DNA of 64,000 bases from Phytophthora hibernalis. Its lineage: Eukaryota > Oomycota > Peronosporomycetes > Peronosporales > Peronosporaceae. Positions 31,101 to 46,000 of this stretch are shown piece after piece; the first letter of the stretch is position 1; each line of letters starts with the position of its first letter. The DNA lies in contig JAAKBF010000102.1 in the NCBI GenBank assembly GCA_012656075.1, forward strand, positions 62,001-126,000. Reading direction: 5' to 3'. The notes beneath the pieces are model-generated. The model ran no database searches. It had not been told where the DNA came from and saw nothing but the letters and a program-made list of their open reading frames with translations. A program made the position numbers and the translations under genes.

Positions 31101-34100
31101 TGACGTTCAGCTTTCTGTACCATCCGTTCGATTGAGTCCATCGTTGGATGACATCCAAAAGGCTATCAACCGATCCGCTGTGGCAGTATTACGCTGCTCG
31201 AAGAGTCTCTATGAGTGGGGACAACAAAGTGTGTTTCCAGAAACTGCAAAAACGAGTTTGTTTGAGCGACTTGGATGTGACACGGAGATCATCAAGGTGG
31301 CGATTCTTCTGACTGGTGCGTTGCATGGCACTAAGAACCAGGTGCACGAATATCTCTCAGCGTTCAAGAAATACGACTGGCTTTGGAAGGAAGACATGGA
31401 GTTTCGCTACAACCAATTCATGCAGCGCAACCCGCTCATTCAAGATTTCGAAACGGAATTGCGCCATTTCATGGCAGTGGAGGCTGAAATCTCGCTGATC
31501 GCACCCGTACACAACATCGCAGTGCTCTCTTTGAACACGAAGAATCTCAAACTGCAATTGCGAAACGAGTGTCGCCAGTGGAAAGTGCAGTACTCCGATA
31601 AAGTACATCAACAAGCTCGAATAGCGCTTTTCAATCTCACCGATTATATTCGGACGACGACCTCGAAGCTGAGCACGCGAGTGGAGTCTCTGATGCTCTG
31701 CGCTTTGTCATGGGGTGTTGAAGGAGGTTCGTGAGCGGGAGTCGGCTATTGAGATGGAACTCAATCCGATCGCTGATATGTACGACATGCTTGAGCATTT
31801 TCTACCTGGAGGATACATGGACAAAGAGGAAATGGACCAAAAGAGTGTTCTACGCGGTTCGTGGCGAAAACTCGTTGACTACGCTGAAGAGGTAACAGAC
31901 AACCTCTCTGAGGTGCAGGGTGGATTCAAGAAGCAGCTTATTAAGGACGTCAAGGATTTCCAAGCTGATATAACCGTATTTCGCAGCGACTACGAAGCCA
32001 ATGGTCCCATGGTGTCAGGTATCGAACCAGCGGAAGCCGTTGAGCGTCTCAAACGATTCAAAGATTTGCTCAGTATTCGTGATCGTAAACTCGAAGTTTT
32101 CTCCGCCGGTGAAGAACTATTTGGCATGCGGCCCACGGAATATCCAGAGGTTGTCCGCACTCGCAAAGAGATGGCACTGCTTGACCAACTTTATGGCCTC
32201 TACATGGATGTCGATAAAACTATGGACGAGTTCCGCGTTATTCCGTGGGTACAGGTAGGGACGAATGCCGAGCGTATGAACGATTGTTTCGCTAGTTATA
32301 ATCTGCGCTGTAAAAGATGCCGAAAACCTTGTGCGAGTGGGAAGCGTACGCGATCTTGCGGAGAGTCATTTCAGAGTTCCTTGAGGTGCTGCCAATTGTT
32401 CGTGAGCTAACGAGGGAAAGTATCAAACCTCGCCACTGGGAAGAGGTTATCAAAGCTTGCAATGGCCAGCGGCTACCTTACGACAACGACTCGTTCAAGT
32501 TTCAGGATGTGCTGGATGCGAAACTACTGACTTGGAAGGAAGATGTCGAGTACATTTGCGAAAGTGCGCAAAAGCAGCTTCAGATCGAGCATAAGCTCCG
32601 TGATCTGACGGATCGCTGGTCTGGCACGGCATTTGAATTCAGCGAGTGGAGACAACGCAACGTTCCTGTGCTCAAGGGCTACGGCCAGATTATCGAGGAT
32701 CTTGAGGAAGGTCAACTTCAGCTGCAAGCCATCTTGAGCATGAGGCACGTGGTGTTTTTCAAAGATCGTGTCCAAACCAAACTTGCACAGCTATCCGATA
32801 CAGCGGACGTTCTTGAACTCTGGGCCAAGGTTCAGACATTGTGGATGTCACTCGAATCAGTATTCACAGGCGGTGATATCGCCAAGCAGATGCCGCTAGA
32901 GGCTAAAAAGTTCGCGAAGATTGACAAGGACTGGCTCAAAGTCATGAGTAAAGCTAGCGAAGTTGGGTTTGTCGTATCGTGCTGCTCCAACGAACTTCTA
33001 CGCAGTACCCTTCCTTCGCTATTTGGTGAGCTCGAGAAGTGCCAGAAGTCGTTGGAAGGCTACCTCGAGCAAAAGCGCAAGAAGTTCCCGCGGTTTTACT
33101 TCGTGTCCAACCCGTTGCTGCTGCTCATTCTATCGCGAGGATCTGATCCAGCGGCCGTGCAGCAGTACTACGAAAAATATTCGACAGCATTAGCCATGTT
33201 GTGCATGAAAGACCAATGTCGGCCACTATTGACGCTAAATTGTCCGCGGCGGCAGCTTCTGCATCGAATCCAAGTGCGAAGCGCAAGATCGTCGAAATCA
33301 AATCGTTAGTTGGTAACGACGAAGAAACAATTTCGTTGGTACAGCCAGTGACTCCCGATGGTAATATTGAAGACTGGTTAGGTATGCTGGAGAAGGAAAT
33401 GCGACGTACACTCAAGACGCTGTGTAGACAAGCTGCTGCTGAATGCTCTTCGGGTTCAGTGAGAGAATTCGTGAGTAAAACTTGTGCCCAGTTTGCATTG
33501 CTCGGTATTCAACTGAGTTGGACAGCCGAATGTCAAGATGCACTGCAGCGATGCCGCACAACCAAAGGAATCATGGCACAGACTGCAAAGCGACATAGTA
33601 CTATGTTGTCAGAGCTGTCATCGTGGTGTCTTACAGATCTGGGAACGAAGCTCACACGCACTAAAGTTGAGACTCTGATCACGATCCAAGTACATCAACG
33701 TGATTGCTTTTTGAATTGTGCAGACTCTACAAGGAAAAGAAGCTCTCGGATGCCAACGATTTCGAATGGCTCAAGCAAGCTCGATTCTATTGGCGTGCTG
33801 GCAACCAAGGTGCATTTGACTCGGTGGGCCCAGACGCTTGCTTGATTTCGATCTGCGACGTGGACTTCAAATACGCTTTTGAGTACTTGGGCTGCAAGGA
33901 ACGTCTGGTGATCACACCACTGACAGACCGTGCCTACATTACACTATCGCAAGCGTTGGGTATGCATTTGGGTGGAGCACCTGCCGGTCCTGCAGGTACT
34001 GGTAAAACCGAGACTGTGAAGGATCTTGGACGAAGTCTTGGAGTGTACGTGATTGTCACCAATTGTACAGATCAGCAACGCTATTCAGACATGGCAAAGA

Positions 34101-37100
34101 TCTTCAAGGGTCTTTGTCAAGGTGGTCTTTGGGGCTGCTTCGATGAGTTCAATCGCATAGAACTACCGGTGCTTTCTGTGGTAGCCCAGCAAGTGCTAGC
34201 GATCACAAACGCTAAGCGGGTGCAAGCTCCAACCTTTACTTTCCCCGGTGATCCGCTAGCTATTGGACTGCACACGGATGCAGCTTACTTCATCACTATG
34301 AATCCGGGCTACCAAGGACGTCAGGAACTTCCAGAAAATCTCAAGGCGCTCTTCAGAGGAGTGGCCATGATGGTTCCAGACCGTGAAATCATCATGAAAG
34401 TCAGGTTGTGTGCCGTAGGTTACGACGCATTTGCGGAGCTTGCTCGCAAGTTTAAGACACTGTATGCTGTGTGCGAAGGTCAATTGTCGAAACAGCGCCA
34501 CTATGATTTTGGTCTGCGAAATATTCTGTCAGTTCTGCGTTCCGCCGGTGCTACCAAGCGCGATAATCTCTTGGCAAGTGAAGAATTGCTAATGATGACC
34601 ACGCTGCGAGATATGAATCTCTCGAAGCTCGTGGCTGCAGATGTCCCTATCTTTCTGTCTCTACTTCGTGATATTTTCCCTGGTGTCGAACCTGCACCTT
34701 CCAGTGGAGGAAAAAGCAGCAGCAACGAGATTGCTGGCGCCGTCGAAGATTATCTGCAAAAGACGCAGAGTTGGCCACCACCAGCTACATGGAGCGCAAA
34801 GGTAACCCAGTTGTACGAGACCCAGCTAGTGCGTCACGGAATTGCACTCGTTGGGCCTGCTGGATCAGGAAAGTCCGAAATACTGCGTACATTGCAGACT
34901 GCGTTGGGATATTATACACGAACGCCACATAGGCAAGTTCGTTTGAATCCAAAGGCAGTTCGTGCGGAGGAACTCTTCGGTGAGACCGATCGATTGTCAG
35001 GAGAATGGGTCGACGGTGTTTTCGCAGCTATTTGGGCCAAGTATAACGATCGATCACGTAAGGATGTGGCTTGGTTAGTGTGTGATGGTCCGGTTGATGC
35101 CGTCTGGATTGAAAATCTCAACACCGTACTGGATGACAACAAGCTGCTGACTCTGGCTAATGGTGATCGATTGCCTATGACCGACAACTGTAAGCTTCTC
35201 TTTGAAGTTGAAGACCTGCGCAATGCTTCGCCCGCCACAGTTTCTAGAGCAGGAATCGTTTACGTGAGTGATACGGATCTCGACTGGGAGCCAGTAGCAC
35301 AAAGATGGCTTCGTACACGACCGGAACCACAACGTGCGGCTTTTGCCAGAAGCATTCGCACACTTGTTGGAAGAGGTGACACCACACCGGGGTCTGGATC
35401 TGGTCATCTTTTCGAGTTCTTGACTCGACGTTGTCGCCCGGTGATGATCGCGCCTCGAGTAGCTTTGATTCAGTCGTGCTTAAACCTTTGCAGTCTCTGC
35501 TAGAACGTTCCGAACTGAGCGAAAATTCTTCAGCAGATATGGAGGTAGAGTTGGAACGGTTGTTTGTTTTCGCACTTGCCTGGGCAATTGGTGGCGTACT
35601 GGACCTGGAAGATCGTATCAAGCTACACTATTATCTGGTTGAAAAGGCCCCTGCTACTACATTACCTTCATCGATTACTGCACCAACGCCAGGATCCGAG
35701 TCTGCAACAGCACATGAAGGACAGTCAAAAGGGTCTACCTCTACGACAACCTCAAATACCAGCCAGTCGCTGACCATTTTCGATCACTTCTTGCACCCTT
35801 CCACGCTCGAGTGGGAAAAATGGGTGCTCGACAGTTGTGAGAACCTTTTAGCACGATCAAGTGGTGCTGTCAATGCCGGTCGTCTAATAATTCCGACTAC
35901 CGATACTGCTCGTGCGTTGCATTTGTTGGAGCACCTACACGGTAGTCAATTGCCCGTACTACTGGTTGGTGAACCAGGTACGGGTAAATCAACACTTGTA
36001 CGACTATTTTTCGAGAACAATGCGTCCGGTGCATCCGGCAGCAGTACTCACAGTGGAGAGGGCCTGGCGTCCAGGACCCTCATCTTCTCTGGTTCCACGC
36101 TAGGTGGTGCCTTCCAAGCTACGATTGAGGCTGACTTGGAGAAGCGCGGTGGCAAGACATTTGGTCCATCGAATGGCCAACATCTTACATTGTTCATGGA
36201 TGATCTCTCCATGCCGGCACTAAACGAATGGGGTGATCAGCCCACTCTTGAAGTCGTACGTCAACTAGTTGAGACGCGTTCATTGTGCTTCCTCGACAAG
36301 GACAAACGCGGTGATATTAAAGTCATTGAAGGACTGCGCTTCCTCGCTGCAATGGGTCTTCCGCGTGCTGGGAAGAATGACGCACCAGCTCGCCTCAAAC
36401 GACATTTCTTCATCCTGAACTTGCTTCCTCCATCTCCGGAGGTTGCAGAAGCCATTTTCGCACAGCTTACACGTTGGCGTTTCGTTCCCGACGTTGGTAA
36501 CAGTGCATCATCTAGCGGCATACCGAAGAAATCTCTCTCCGACTTGATCACTCGCCTGACTGCGGCATCGGTGCAGCTTTGGATTTGGTTGCGTCGAGCC
36601 ATGCCTCCAACGCCGCAGAAATTCCACTACGTATTCAGTTTGCGCGAGCTTAGTCGGTGCTTTCAGGGCTTGTTGCGAGCTCCTCTTGAAAGCGCGACGG
36701 CCTCGGAGAAAACTCTGATTCGACTTTGGCAGCACGAAAGTGAACGCGTTTTTGGTGACCGACTGGTCTCAGGAGAAGACAAACAGCGATTCCGTGACGA
36801 GCTTGCCGTTGTTGCAGATGGACTCGTGACAAAGTCGGCTGGACCCGCTTCAAATGCTCCTACCGGCAAAGAGAAAGGCTCAGCGAATTCATCGGACGGA
36901 CATCCACCGCCACAGCGTCAGCACTCAGTGCATTTTGCACTAAACCCCGGTCGGCAGTAGTGTACGTTGATTTCCTACAAGAGCAACCTCATGACGAATT
37001 CGGTGAGCCTGTGGGAGAAATGCCACGCAATTATGAACCAGTGGCGAATTTCTCGGTGCTTCGGACACGAGTAGAACACCTTTTGGCGCAGTTCAATCGC

Positions 37101-40100
37101 GAAAACCCGGGGCGAGCACTTCCTTCTCTCATTCTTTTGAGGAGGCTCTGTTCCACTTGGCACGGTTGACACGAGTGCTTGGACTTGCACAAAGCAACAT
37201 GATGCTCGTAGGTGTTGGTGGATCTGGCAAACAGTCCCTGACACGACTCGCAGCTGCACTTTGTGGACATGAACTATGTCAGCTAGCCGTCACCAAGGCT
37301 TACACGCTAACAGCATTCCTTGATGATTTACGTGGCTTATGCAAAACTGCAGGGCAAGTTGGTAAGGGTGTGGTCTTCTTACTTACTGAAGCCGATATCA
37401 AGGATGATTCGTTCCTGGAACAGGTGAACGCACTCTTGGCGACAGGTGAGGTTCCTGGTTTGTTCCCCGAGACGAGTTGGTTGCAATGGCGAGCGAGTTG
37501 AGAAGTGCTATGCAGCGTGAATGTCCAGACCGAGCTGATACTCTCCCCAATCTCACTAGCTTCTTCCATGACCGGGTTCGGAGAAACCTTCACGTGGTTT
37601 TGTGCCTCTCGCCTGTCAGCTCTCGTTTCGCAGATCGATGCCGCGAATTCCCGCATCTTGTCAATGGATGCACCATCGACTGGTTCTTGCCATGGCCTGA
37701 AGAAGCACTAACTGCTGTAAGTCAGGGCTATCTGGAAAAGTTTTCACTTGAGACTCCACCAATTACTAAAGACGCGCTAGTAGTGCAAATGGGCCGAATG
37801 CACCAAGCTGTTGAAAAGGTTAGTGGAGAATACTTCACACGCAGACGGAGACGTGTTGTACAGACACCTCGCAGCTTTTTGAGTTTTCTCTCGACGTACA
37901 AAGAGCTGTACGCGGAGAAACTAAGCGACGTGCGGCATCAAGAGGGTGCAGTCAATCTCGGGCTTCAAAAGTTGGGTCAGGAGCGCAAGACGTGGAGCGG
38001 ATGAAAATCGTGCTGAAAGAAGAGGAAGCGAAGCTTGTTGTGGCTGAAGCAGCAGCTAATAAAATGTTGGAGACTTTGCAGGTCAAGTCGCTCGAAGCTA
38101 AGAAGGAAAACGACATCGTTCAGCAAATCCGTGAACAATGTTTGGCTGAGGCAGCGATCATTTTAGCAGAGAAAGAGGCGGCTGAAGAGGATCTGAAGCG
38201 AGCTCAACCCTTCTTGGACGAAGCTGAGCGAGCTGCGAGTAGTATTCGTCCCAATGACCTGAACGAACTCAAGAAGTTGGCCAAACCCGGTGATATTATC
38301 AAGTTGATCTTCGACTGCGTCGCTATTCTTCAAATGGCACCACTGGTCAAGATCGAACGTGCACCAGTAACGCTGGGCGTTGGCAAAGAGAAACACACGT
38401 GCGATTTCCTGATGGACTCGTTTCAATTAGCAAAGTCTGGTATGCTCGCAGACACTCGCTTCTTGCAAAACATTTTCTACTTTTCCAAGCACCAGAAGGA
38501 TCAAATGAACGACGAGACATTGGAGCTGATGACACCGTACATGGACCTTGTAGGTTTCAGTGCTCCGTGGCGAAGAACGCATCAAAAGCTGCAGAAGGGT
38601 TGTTCTGCTGGGTAAAGGCCATGAGCATGTATCATGAAGCGTCCAAGGTGGTAAAGCCTAAGCTTGAAGCGCTGCGTATTGCCGAAGGAAATTTGAGGCG
38701 GCACAAACTAGACTACAGAGCTCAGAGGACAAGCTCCAGAAGTGCCAGACCGTGCTTACTCACTTGCAAGATGATTTTCAAACGCAAATGGCGGAAAAGC
38801 ACGAGTCGAAGCCTTTGCACTAGCCACCAAGCGTAAAATGGAGCAAGCTACGGCACTTATCGGTGGACTTGGAGGCGAAAAGGTTCGTTGGACTGAAGAC
38901 TCGAATCGCTTTGTGGAGAGAAAGCAACATCTTGTGGGAGATTGTGCACTGGCTGCAGCCTTCTTGTGCTACTGCGGACCATTTAATCGTGAGTATCGAG
39001 ATTTGCTTTTGCGTGAACGTCTTCCGTATGAACTCGGAGCTGTGCCGCCTCCAGCATCTCCAGCTGGAGCAAACAACGCCAATGTAAGTCCTACCAAACC
39101 TCCGTTCACGATTCCGCTGACGCGTGGTTTAGCACTCGAAGAGTTCCTCGCTGACGCTGGTACGGTTAGTGACTGGAAGTTGCAGGGTTTACCATCAGAC
39201 CCGTTGTCCATACAAAATGGTTTGTTGGTTGCTCGAGCACCACGTTTCCCACTGTTGATTGATCCTCAAGGCCAAGCGCTGGCATGGGTTCTTCATCGGG
39301 AGGCTGAACGTTTACCTTCTATGGGTGTTATCTCGGTCAACAGCCCGAAATTACGTGAGATCCTTGAGCACTGCGTGGGCGAGGGCAAAGCACTAGTTTT
39401 GGACGGTGTCGATGGTGCTGACCCAGATCCAGTGATGGCGAATGTTCTTGACAAAAACTTCGTGGTTCGTGCCAAGGGAAGTTTGTCAAAATCATGGATC
39501 GCTTGTGCGAGTACCAGGAAGAATTTGCATTGTATCTGACGACGCGGGTGCCTAACCCACACTTTTCACCAGAACTACAAGCACGGACTCTTGTCGTGGA
39601 TTTTACTGTGACTCAAAAGGGACTTGAGGAGCAGCTACTTGCACAAGTTATCCGCCAGGAGCAACGCTCGCTTGAAGAGCAGCTGGAACGTGTTCAATGT
39701 GAACTAAATGCGAATGCCAAAGCTCTGGTCGCTCTTGATGCACTCCTACTTGAGCGGTTATCAGCTAGTAAGGCCAACCTTCTGGACGATGTTGAACTCG
39801 TATCAGTTCTGGCAAATACGAAAGCTAAAGCCACGGAGGTGAACGATAAAATCTTAGCAGCCGAAGAAGTGAAGCGGGGTATCGATGAAAACGTGAGCAC
39901 TACCGCCCAGTCGCCGCACGTGGTTCTGTGCTCTACTTCGGTATTGTCGATTTTGCAGCAGTGAATGCAATGTACCAGACCTCGCTGGACCAGTTCCTTC
40001 AGCTATTCGTACGTGCAATTGAGGAAGCAGAGCGGTCTGGTCTCGCGTCAAAGCGTGTGATGTACATCCTAGAAACCCTCACGTACATTGTCTTCCGCTA

Positions 40101-42601
40101 CGTAAATCGTGGCATGTACGACCGTCACCGCCTGAGCTTCCTGCTCATGATCGCGCTCAAAATCCTCGTTGCAGGAGACTGTGTGACTCCCGCCGATGTG
40201 ACTCTTTTCCTCAAGGCAGGTGCATCGCGGAAATTGTCTAGTGATCAGCCCAAACCGTTCGGTTGGATGCCTACGGGTGCGTGGCTCAACGCAGTCCAGC
40301 TTGCGAGTGAGAAACCCCACTACCGGAACCTTCTTGGTGATCTTGAACGCAGCGAAAGTGCGTGGCGCAAATGGTTCGAGGATAATGAGCCGGAGCGTTT
40401 GGCCATACCTGACTATGAGGCACTACTGTTTGACCCACGAGCGATCACTGCGAACCTGAACTTTCATCGGTTGCTACTGGTACGCTCTTTGCGTGAAGAC
40501 CGCACAATTCCAGCGGTGCTTGACTTTATCCGAGCTATCGAGTTCATCGAGGGTAGTGCTGGCTCGGGTTTGTCGCGTCTTCCAGCATTGGGACCTCGCT
40601 ACGCGGAGCCGATCACCGACACTGTAGAAAGTGTGTATCAAGAGATGCGTGCTGAGACTCCCGTTTTGTATTTGCTGTCGCCTGGAGCTGATCCGACCGA
40701 ATCAATTGAACAACTTGCGCGACGTAAACGTCAAAGCGTCACCACAATCTCCATGGGTGAAGGACAGGAAGCAGTTGCAGCGCGTACTGTGGCTTCAGCA
40801 ATGATGAATGGGTCGTGGGTCCTTTTGCAGAATTGCCACCTCGGTCTCAACTATCTCGACTTGCTGTGTGAAGCTCTTACAGCTGCGAATGGTGGTAATT
40901 CAGGCAGTAGCAATGCAGCTGTGGCTCCTACCCGAGCTCCAGAGTTCCGGTTGTTCTTGACATCCGAGCCACATCCAGACTTTCCCATTGCTCTGTTGCA
41001 CCGAAGCACGAAGGTGACGAACGAACCTCCTGCTGGACTTCGTGCCGGTCTGCTCCGTAGTTTTACAGTTTTGGTGGATCAGGACAAACTGGATCGCCTC
41101 GAGACTCCGTCGTGGCGCTCGCTTCTTTTGCAGTGTGCTTCTTGCACGCAGTGGTGGTAGAGCGCCGCAAGTTCGGTCCGTTGGGATTTAGCGTGCCGTA
41201 CGAATTCAACGCAGGCGACATGGGAGCTTCACTGAGTTTCTTGGAGCGCCATTTGTATACATCACCGGCACCATCGTGGCCTACGGTGCAGTACATGGTG
41301 GCCGAAGTTCATTATGGCGGTCGTATCACGGACGAACTCGATCGAAGGCTCTTCCGTGCCTACTGCGACGCGTGGTTTAACCCAACACTGCTAGGCAGCT
41401 CCTTTTCCTTCAATCCTGAGGTAAAGCTGTCCGCAGGAACGGGGAATGGTTCTTCATCCGGCCAGCTATTCAACTACTGTTTACCGGAATCCACCACAGC
41501 AGAGATCGAAGAGTACCATCGATTTATCGCGTCATTCCCGAGCGTTGATTCACCCGAGGTGTTTGGACTGCACCCTAACGCTGATCTCACATATCGGGTC
41601 AAGGAAGTATCTGCGCTGTTGGGCATGATCGTCGACACTCAGCCTACCGACGCTGATAGCGGTTCTGCAGGCACCTCAACGTCCAGTAAGGCGGTTGTCT
41701 TAGAGACTCGAGAAGACATGATACAGCAAAAGATCCGTGAATTGCTGGCAGCTCTCCTTCGGGTGGTGAAGAGGCTTTGAGTGAAGAAGCTCTAGCGCAG
41801 GCGTTGCGTTCTAAAGTGCTTGGTGGTGGACTGGAACTACCTTTGAATTTGTTCCTGTGTCAAGAAGCTCGAGCTCTCCGACATGTTATGAAACACGTTC
41901 GAGCATCACTTGTGAAGACACAGCGTGCACTCGCCGGTGAAGTTCTGCTAACTGCGTCACTGCGCGAAACGAGTCAGGCGTTGTTTGATGGCAAAGTTCC
42001 TCCGTCGTGGGTGGCCGACGAGCAAGCCTGGCTTTCAGCTACACTGGGACTCTGGGTCTCAGGACTCATCGACCGGGTTACCCAACTACGCGCGTGGCTG
42101 GATCGTGGTCGTCCATCGAGTTTTTGGCTGGCAGGTTTCTCGAACCCGCAAGGTTTTCTCACTGCGGTGGCACAAGAGTCGACACGCGCACACGCAAGTG
42201 AGCGTTGGGCGCTGGACGACGTGGTTTATTACAGTGAGGTAACGGACTACGAGCGACTGGAGCAGATCAAGCAGCCGCCACGCGAAGGTGTGCTGGTGCA
42301 TGGATTATTGCTGGACGGGGCTGCGTGGAACCGACCGGATGGGACGTTGGTCGAGCAGGAGCCGAAGCGGTTGTTCGCACCGCTGCCTGCCGTCTACGTC
42401 ACGGCTGCAACCAAAGCTCACAAAAAGACCCGAGCTGCACAAGACCATGGACCGTACGGAGCCTACGAAGCACCGGTCTATCGATATGCTAGACGTACCG
42501 ACAAGCACTACATTTTCTCCGTACCACTTGCATCCAGAGATCATCGACCGCTGCATTGGACACTAAGAGGTGTAGCATTGCTCTGTTCGACGGACCAGTA
42601 G
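28125..42601 (+). CDS. Axonemal outer-arm dynein heavy chain (DNAH5/8, gamma class)
   Basis: The motor subunit that slides flagellar microtubules. Roughly 4,800 residues over 14.5 kb without evident introns. The ATG at 28125 (MAFQARHRWMIQRL) is the best start; another in-frame ATG lies at 28071. The tail (to about 33.7 kb) includes DNVKYLATLERFIEPLY and MIHTIARYYNTTERM, typical of the outer-arm gamma class. Walker A motifs: AAA1 GPAGTGKT 33986-34009 with CFDEFNRIELPVLS, AAA2 GPAGSGKS from 34853, AAA3 GEPGTGKST from 35968, AAA4 GVGGSGKQS from 37211. Stalk coiled coils and the microtubule-binding tip lie at about 37.9-38.8 kb, AAA5-6 and the C-terminal domain (WTLRGVALLCSTDQ) end at 42601. About 16 frame breaks interrupt it. 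At 41126-41129 (T4 for T5) and near 37474 (GAGAC for GAGGAC) a single missing base explains the break. Confidence 0.92.
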
Positions 42602-43026
42602 CTAAGGACTCGTTAACTTTTAAATTTGAGAGTGAGATTCAACGGTTTGAGCATATCTGAGCATCATCCGTCAGCGGAATGAATTGGCGTTTTCTGGTCT
42701 TACCACATTACCAGAACGCGATCGTTCCAACCACACCAAAATGATCACCAAGAGCCTGAGTGAATGCACTATTTTGGTTTGCGAGTTTGGTATCGCGACA
42801 AAGTTGAGCTCGTGTTTTGTCCGGTGAACGGATAGCTGCTCAGAATACGCGACTGAGGTACCGGTGCTTTAGCTTGGGGGATGTTTCGCAAACTGAAGCA
42901 CCAGAACTGGTGCCAGTTCCTCCCGAAAAAGAAATGCATGAGCGCATGATGTACAGCAAAAGATAAGCTAGAATGAACGCGTGCGTTCGTGCTCAAGCCT
43001 TCTCTCACGATAGATGTATTTGGTGA
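42602..43026. other. Intergenic after dynein
   Basis: No gene seen. The minus-strand ORF 42769-43128 overlaps the next gene's start region and has no recognisable features. Confidence 0.4.
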
Positions 43027-43042
43027 AGACTCATTCTTCAAC
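43027..43042 (+). promoter_or_regulatory. Oomycete initiator-like motif
   Basis: ACTCATTCTTCAACCT fits most of GCTCATTYYNCAWTTT. It lies about 55 bp upstream of the ATG at 43097. Confidence 0.6.
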
Positions 43043-43096
43043 CTGCGTCCTTCGATACAGGCTTCGCTTCGGTCTGGAGAAAACTTTGGAACCAAC

Positions 43097-46000
43097 ATGG
43101 TGTATTCAGGTGGAGTACGCTCCTTCATTCAAGCCGCTGCAGTGTGCGTCCTCGCACTGAGCGGCTTGCCCTCGGCTCGAGCCGAATCAACCTCGACGAC
43201 GACTGTTTCCTGCCAAGCCTCCGATGGTGACAAGAAGTTCGGAATCCAGGCAATCGTCGACGACTCGTGTGTGAACGGCGGTCTCGGTTGTTTCAAGAAG
43301 CAATGTCGCTTCTGCAAGGTGCTGGACACCGACAAGTCCAAACACTTGACACGTGCCTTTCTCACGGCGTCGTGTTCACCAGTACGACGCCCGTGGTTGT
43401 CACTCAAGGGCCCTGTCAAGTTTCCAGTGGTGATGTTGTGAACGGAATCTCGGCTGTGACGGATTCAAGCTGCTTGAAAGGAGGACTTGGATGCTACAAC
43501 GATCACTGCCGCTACTGTAAGGTTGCGCAGACGCCTCAGTCCGCCGGATTTATGGCTTGTTCCCGTCTCGACAGTTCGTACAACAAGTTTGCGGGGAAGT
43601 CGGCTACCGCAGCTCCTACCGTCGTGGGCACCGACGCTCCTTCTCCGGCTACTCCTGCTGTAGTCACTACCGAGCCTCCGACCAGTGCTCCTACTTCGAC
43701 TCCAACGTCGACTGTCACGGACGCACCAACGACGGAGATTCCTACAACGATCTCCACCGAAGCCCCTATTGTGGTGGACGTTCCTGTTTCAGCCTCCACT
43801 GAAGCTCCAACTTCGACTACTGCTACCTCCGAAGCCCCAACTCCGGCAGTCACGGGTGATTCTCCTACGGTCGCTCCTCCTACTAAGGGGTTTGCACCAT
43901 CGTGCCTGCGGTTGGTGATTTTGAACGTGGTGTCGCCATTGTCACGGACCCCTGTGCGCCTCGGGTGGCCTTGATTGCTTGAATGACCTGTGCAGGTTCT
44001 GCAAGCTGAAGATGACACCTCACTCGGACTCCTACATGGACTGCGCGCTGATCAACGGAGCACCATCGGTAGTGGAGGCACCAACTACGATTCCTGATGC
44101 TACGACCGAAGCCCGAGTGTGGCAGTGAGTGAAACGGAAGCGCCCGACACCACCACCACGGACGCACCCGACACTCCAACGGAACCACCTGTCACGGACG
44201 ATACAACGGAGGCTCCCGCTCCTTCGGATGTCAATTTGGAAGTGCCGATAATTTCCACTGAGGCTCCGGACGCTACGACGGAGGCTCCCACATCTTTGGA
44301 CGTCAATACTGATGTACCGATCACCTCCACTGACGCCTCGGACGCTACCGCAGACACACCGGCAACGGATGCTCCGAGCGCCAGTACCGATACCCCGGTC
44401 GTGGTTACTGAAGCTCCTACTTCACCGATCGAGTGCACGCTTGTGGCTTCAACCGGTGACACCGAGTTCGGTATTCGTGTTGCCACCGACTCGACTTGCA
44501 AGTCGGGTGGGGTCGGATGTATTGACGAGGTTTGCCGGTTCTGCAAGGTTAGGACTACGACTCAGTCTGCCCCTTACGTCGATTGCGCCTTGCTCAACGG
44601 TGGTCCCCCAAGTCTGACGCTCCGGTGGCGGATTCAACCGACGTACCGACTGATGCTGCTACGGAAACCCCTGACGCGACGACCGAGCCAATCACCCCGA
44701 CGGCGGAAACCCTGTCACCGATGCCCCGAGTGCCGAGACAGAGACTCCCGTTGTTACTGAAGTTCCCACTACTTCCACGGAGACGGATGCCCCGCAGCGA
44801 CTACCGCACCGCCTGGGCAACCGACTTGCGGCATCGTGGCTGCGGACGGAGATATCGCGGTCGGTATTCACATCGCAACGGATGCCACGTGCAGTGCCGG
44901 CGGACTTGGCTGCATCAACGACTTGTGTCGGTTCTGCAAAGTGGAGTCCACGCCTCAATCTGAGACCTTTGTCGACTGCTTCTCGCTTGCTGGTTTTGTG
45001 TTCGGCTCCGAACCTCCTGTGACTGTTTCTCCTGTTGCCACCACCCCGGCCCCGAAGCCATCGTGTGAACTCGTCGCTTCTTCAGGCGATGCGTCTGTCG
45101 GTATCCGAATTCTCACGGACGCGACGTGCGCCGTTGGTGGAGTTGGTTGCATCAGCGACGTGTGCCGCTTCTGTAAGGTGATCACCTCGATTCAATCGGC
45201 AGATTTCATTGACTGTGTTACGGTTGATGGTTACTCCCCTGAGACGGAGGCTCCGGCGGCCACAACCACGCCGGATGTAGACACTAGTTCTCCTTCGTCT
45301 GAAGTGACTTGTAGCCGTATTGCTTCTGAAGGTGACTTTGCTGTCGGTGTCGGCATTGCAACTGATGCTACTTGTAGCGCTGGAGGTGTCGGCTGCATCG
45401 ACGACGTATGCCGCTTTTGCCAGATTACCGCCACCGTTCAGTCCGCGGATTTCTTCAGCTGCACGTCACTCCCGGGGTACTCGCCTCGAACCGAAGCTCC
45501 GGTTGACAGTATTTCGACTCCGACTACCGATGCTCCGGTCGCCCAGGCGTCCTGCGATCTCGTTGTTTCAGCTGGTGATGCGGCAGTTGGCATCAGTATC
45601 ACCGGAGACGCCACCTGTGCTGCCGGCGGTGCGGGATGTATTGATACTGTTTGCCGCTTCTGTAAGGTGAGCACTACCGTCCAGTCCGCTGCTTTCGTAG
45701 ACTGCACTTCGATTGCTGGCTTTACACTCGCCACCGAAACCCCGGGTGATACGACACCTCCGGTTGACTCGACCGCCGGCACGTTGGCTCCTATCACTTC
45801 CGCTTCCTGCAGTCTTGTGGTTTCTGAGGGTGATGCCGGTGTTGGCATCGACATCGTCGCGGACGCTTCGTGTCAGTTCGGCGGGGTTGGATGCATTGAC
45901 AGCGTTTGCCGTTTCTGCAAGGTGAAGACGACGGAACAATCCGCCGCCTTCGTTGATTGCCCAGCCGCGGTTCCGGGCTCTACTGTAACCTCAAGGCCTG

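Noticed and set aside
28390..41780. Dynein 1 as a set of several separate genes or with many introns
   Set aside because: Adjacent frames overlap or abut without missing residues, and no GT-AG introns are needed; single-base shifts explain it better.
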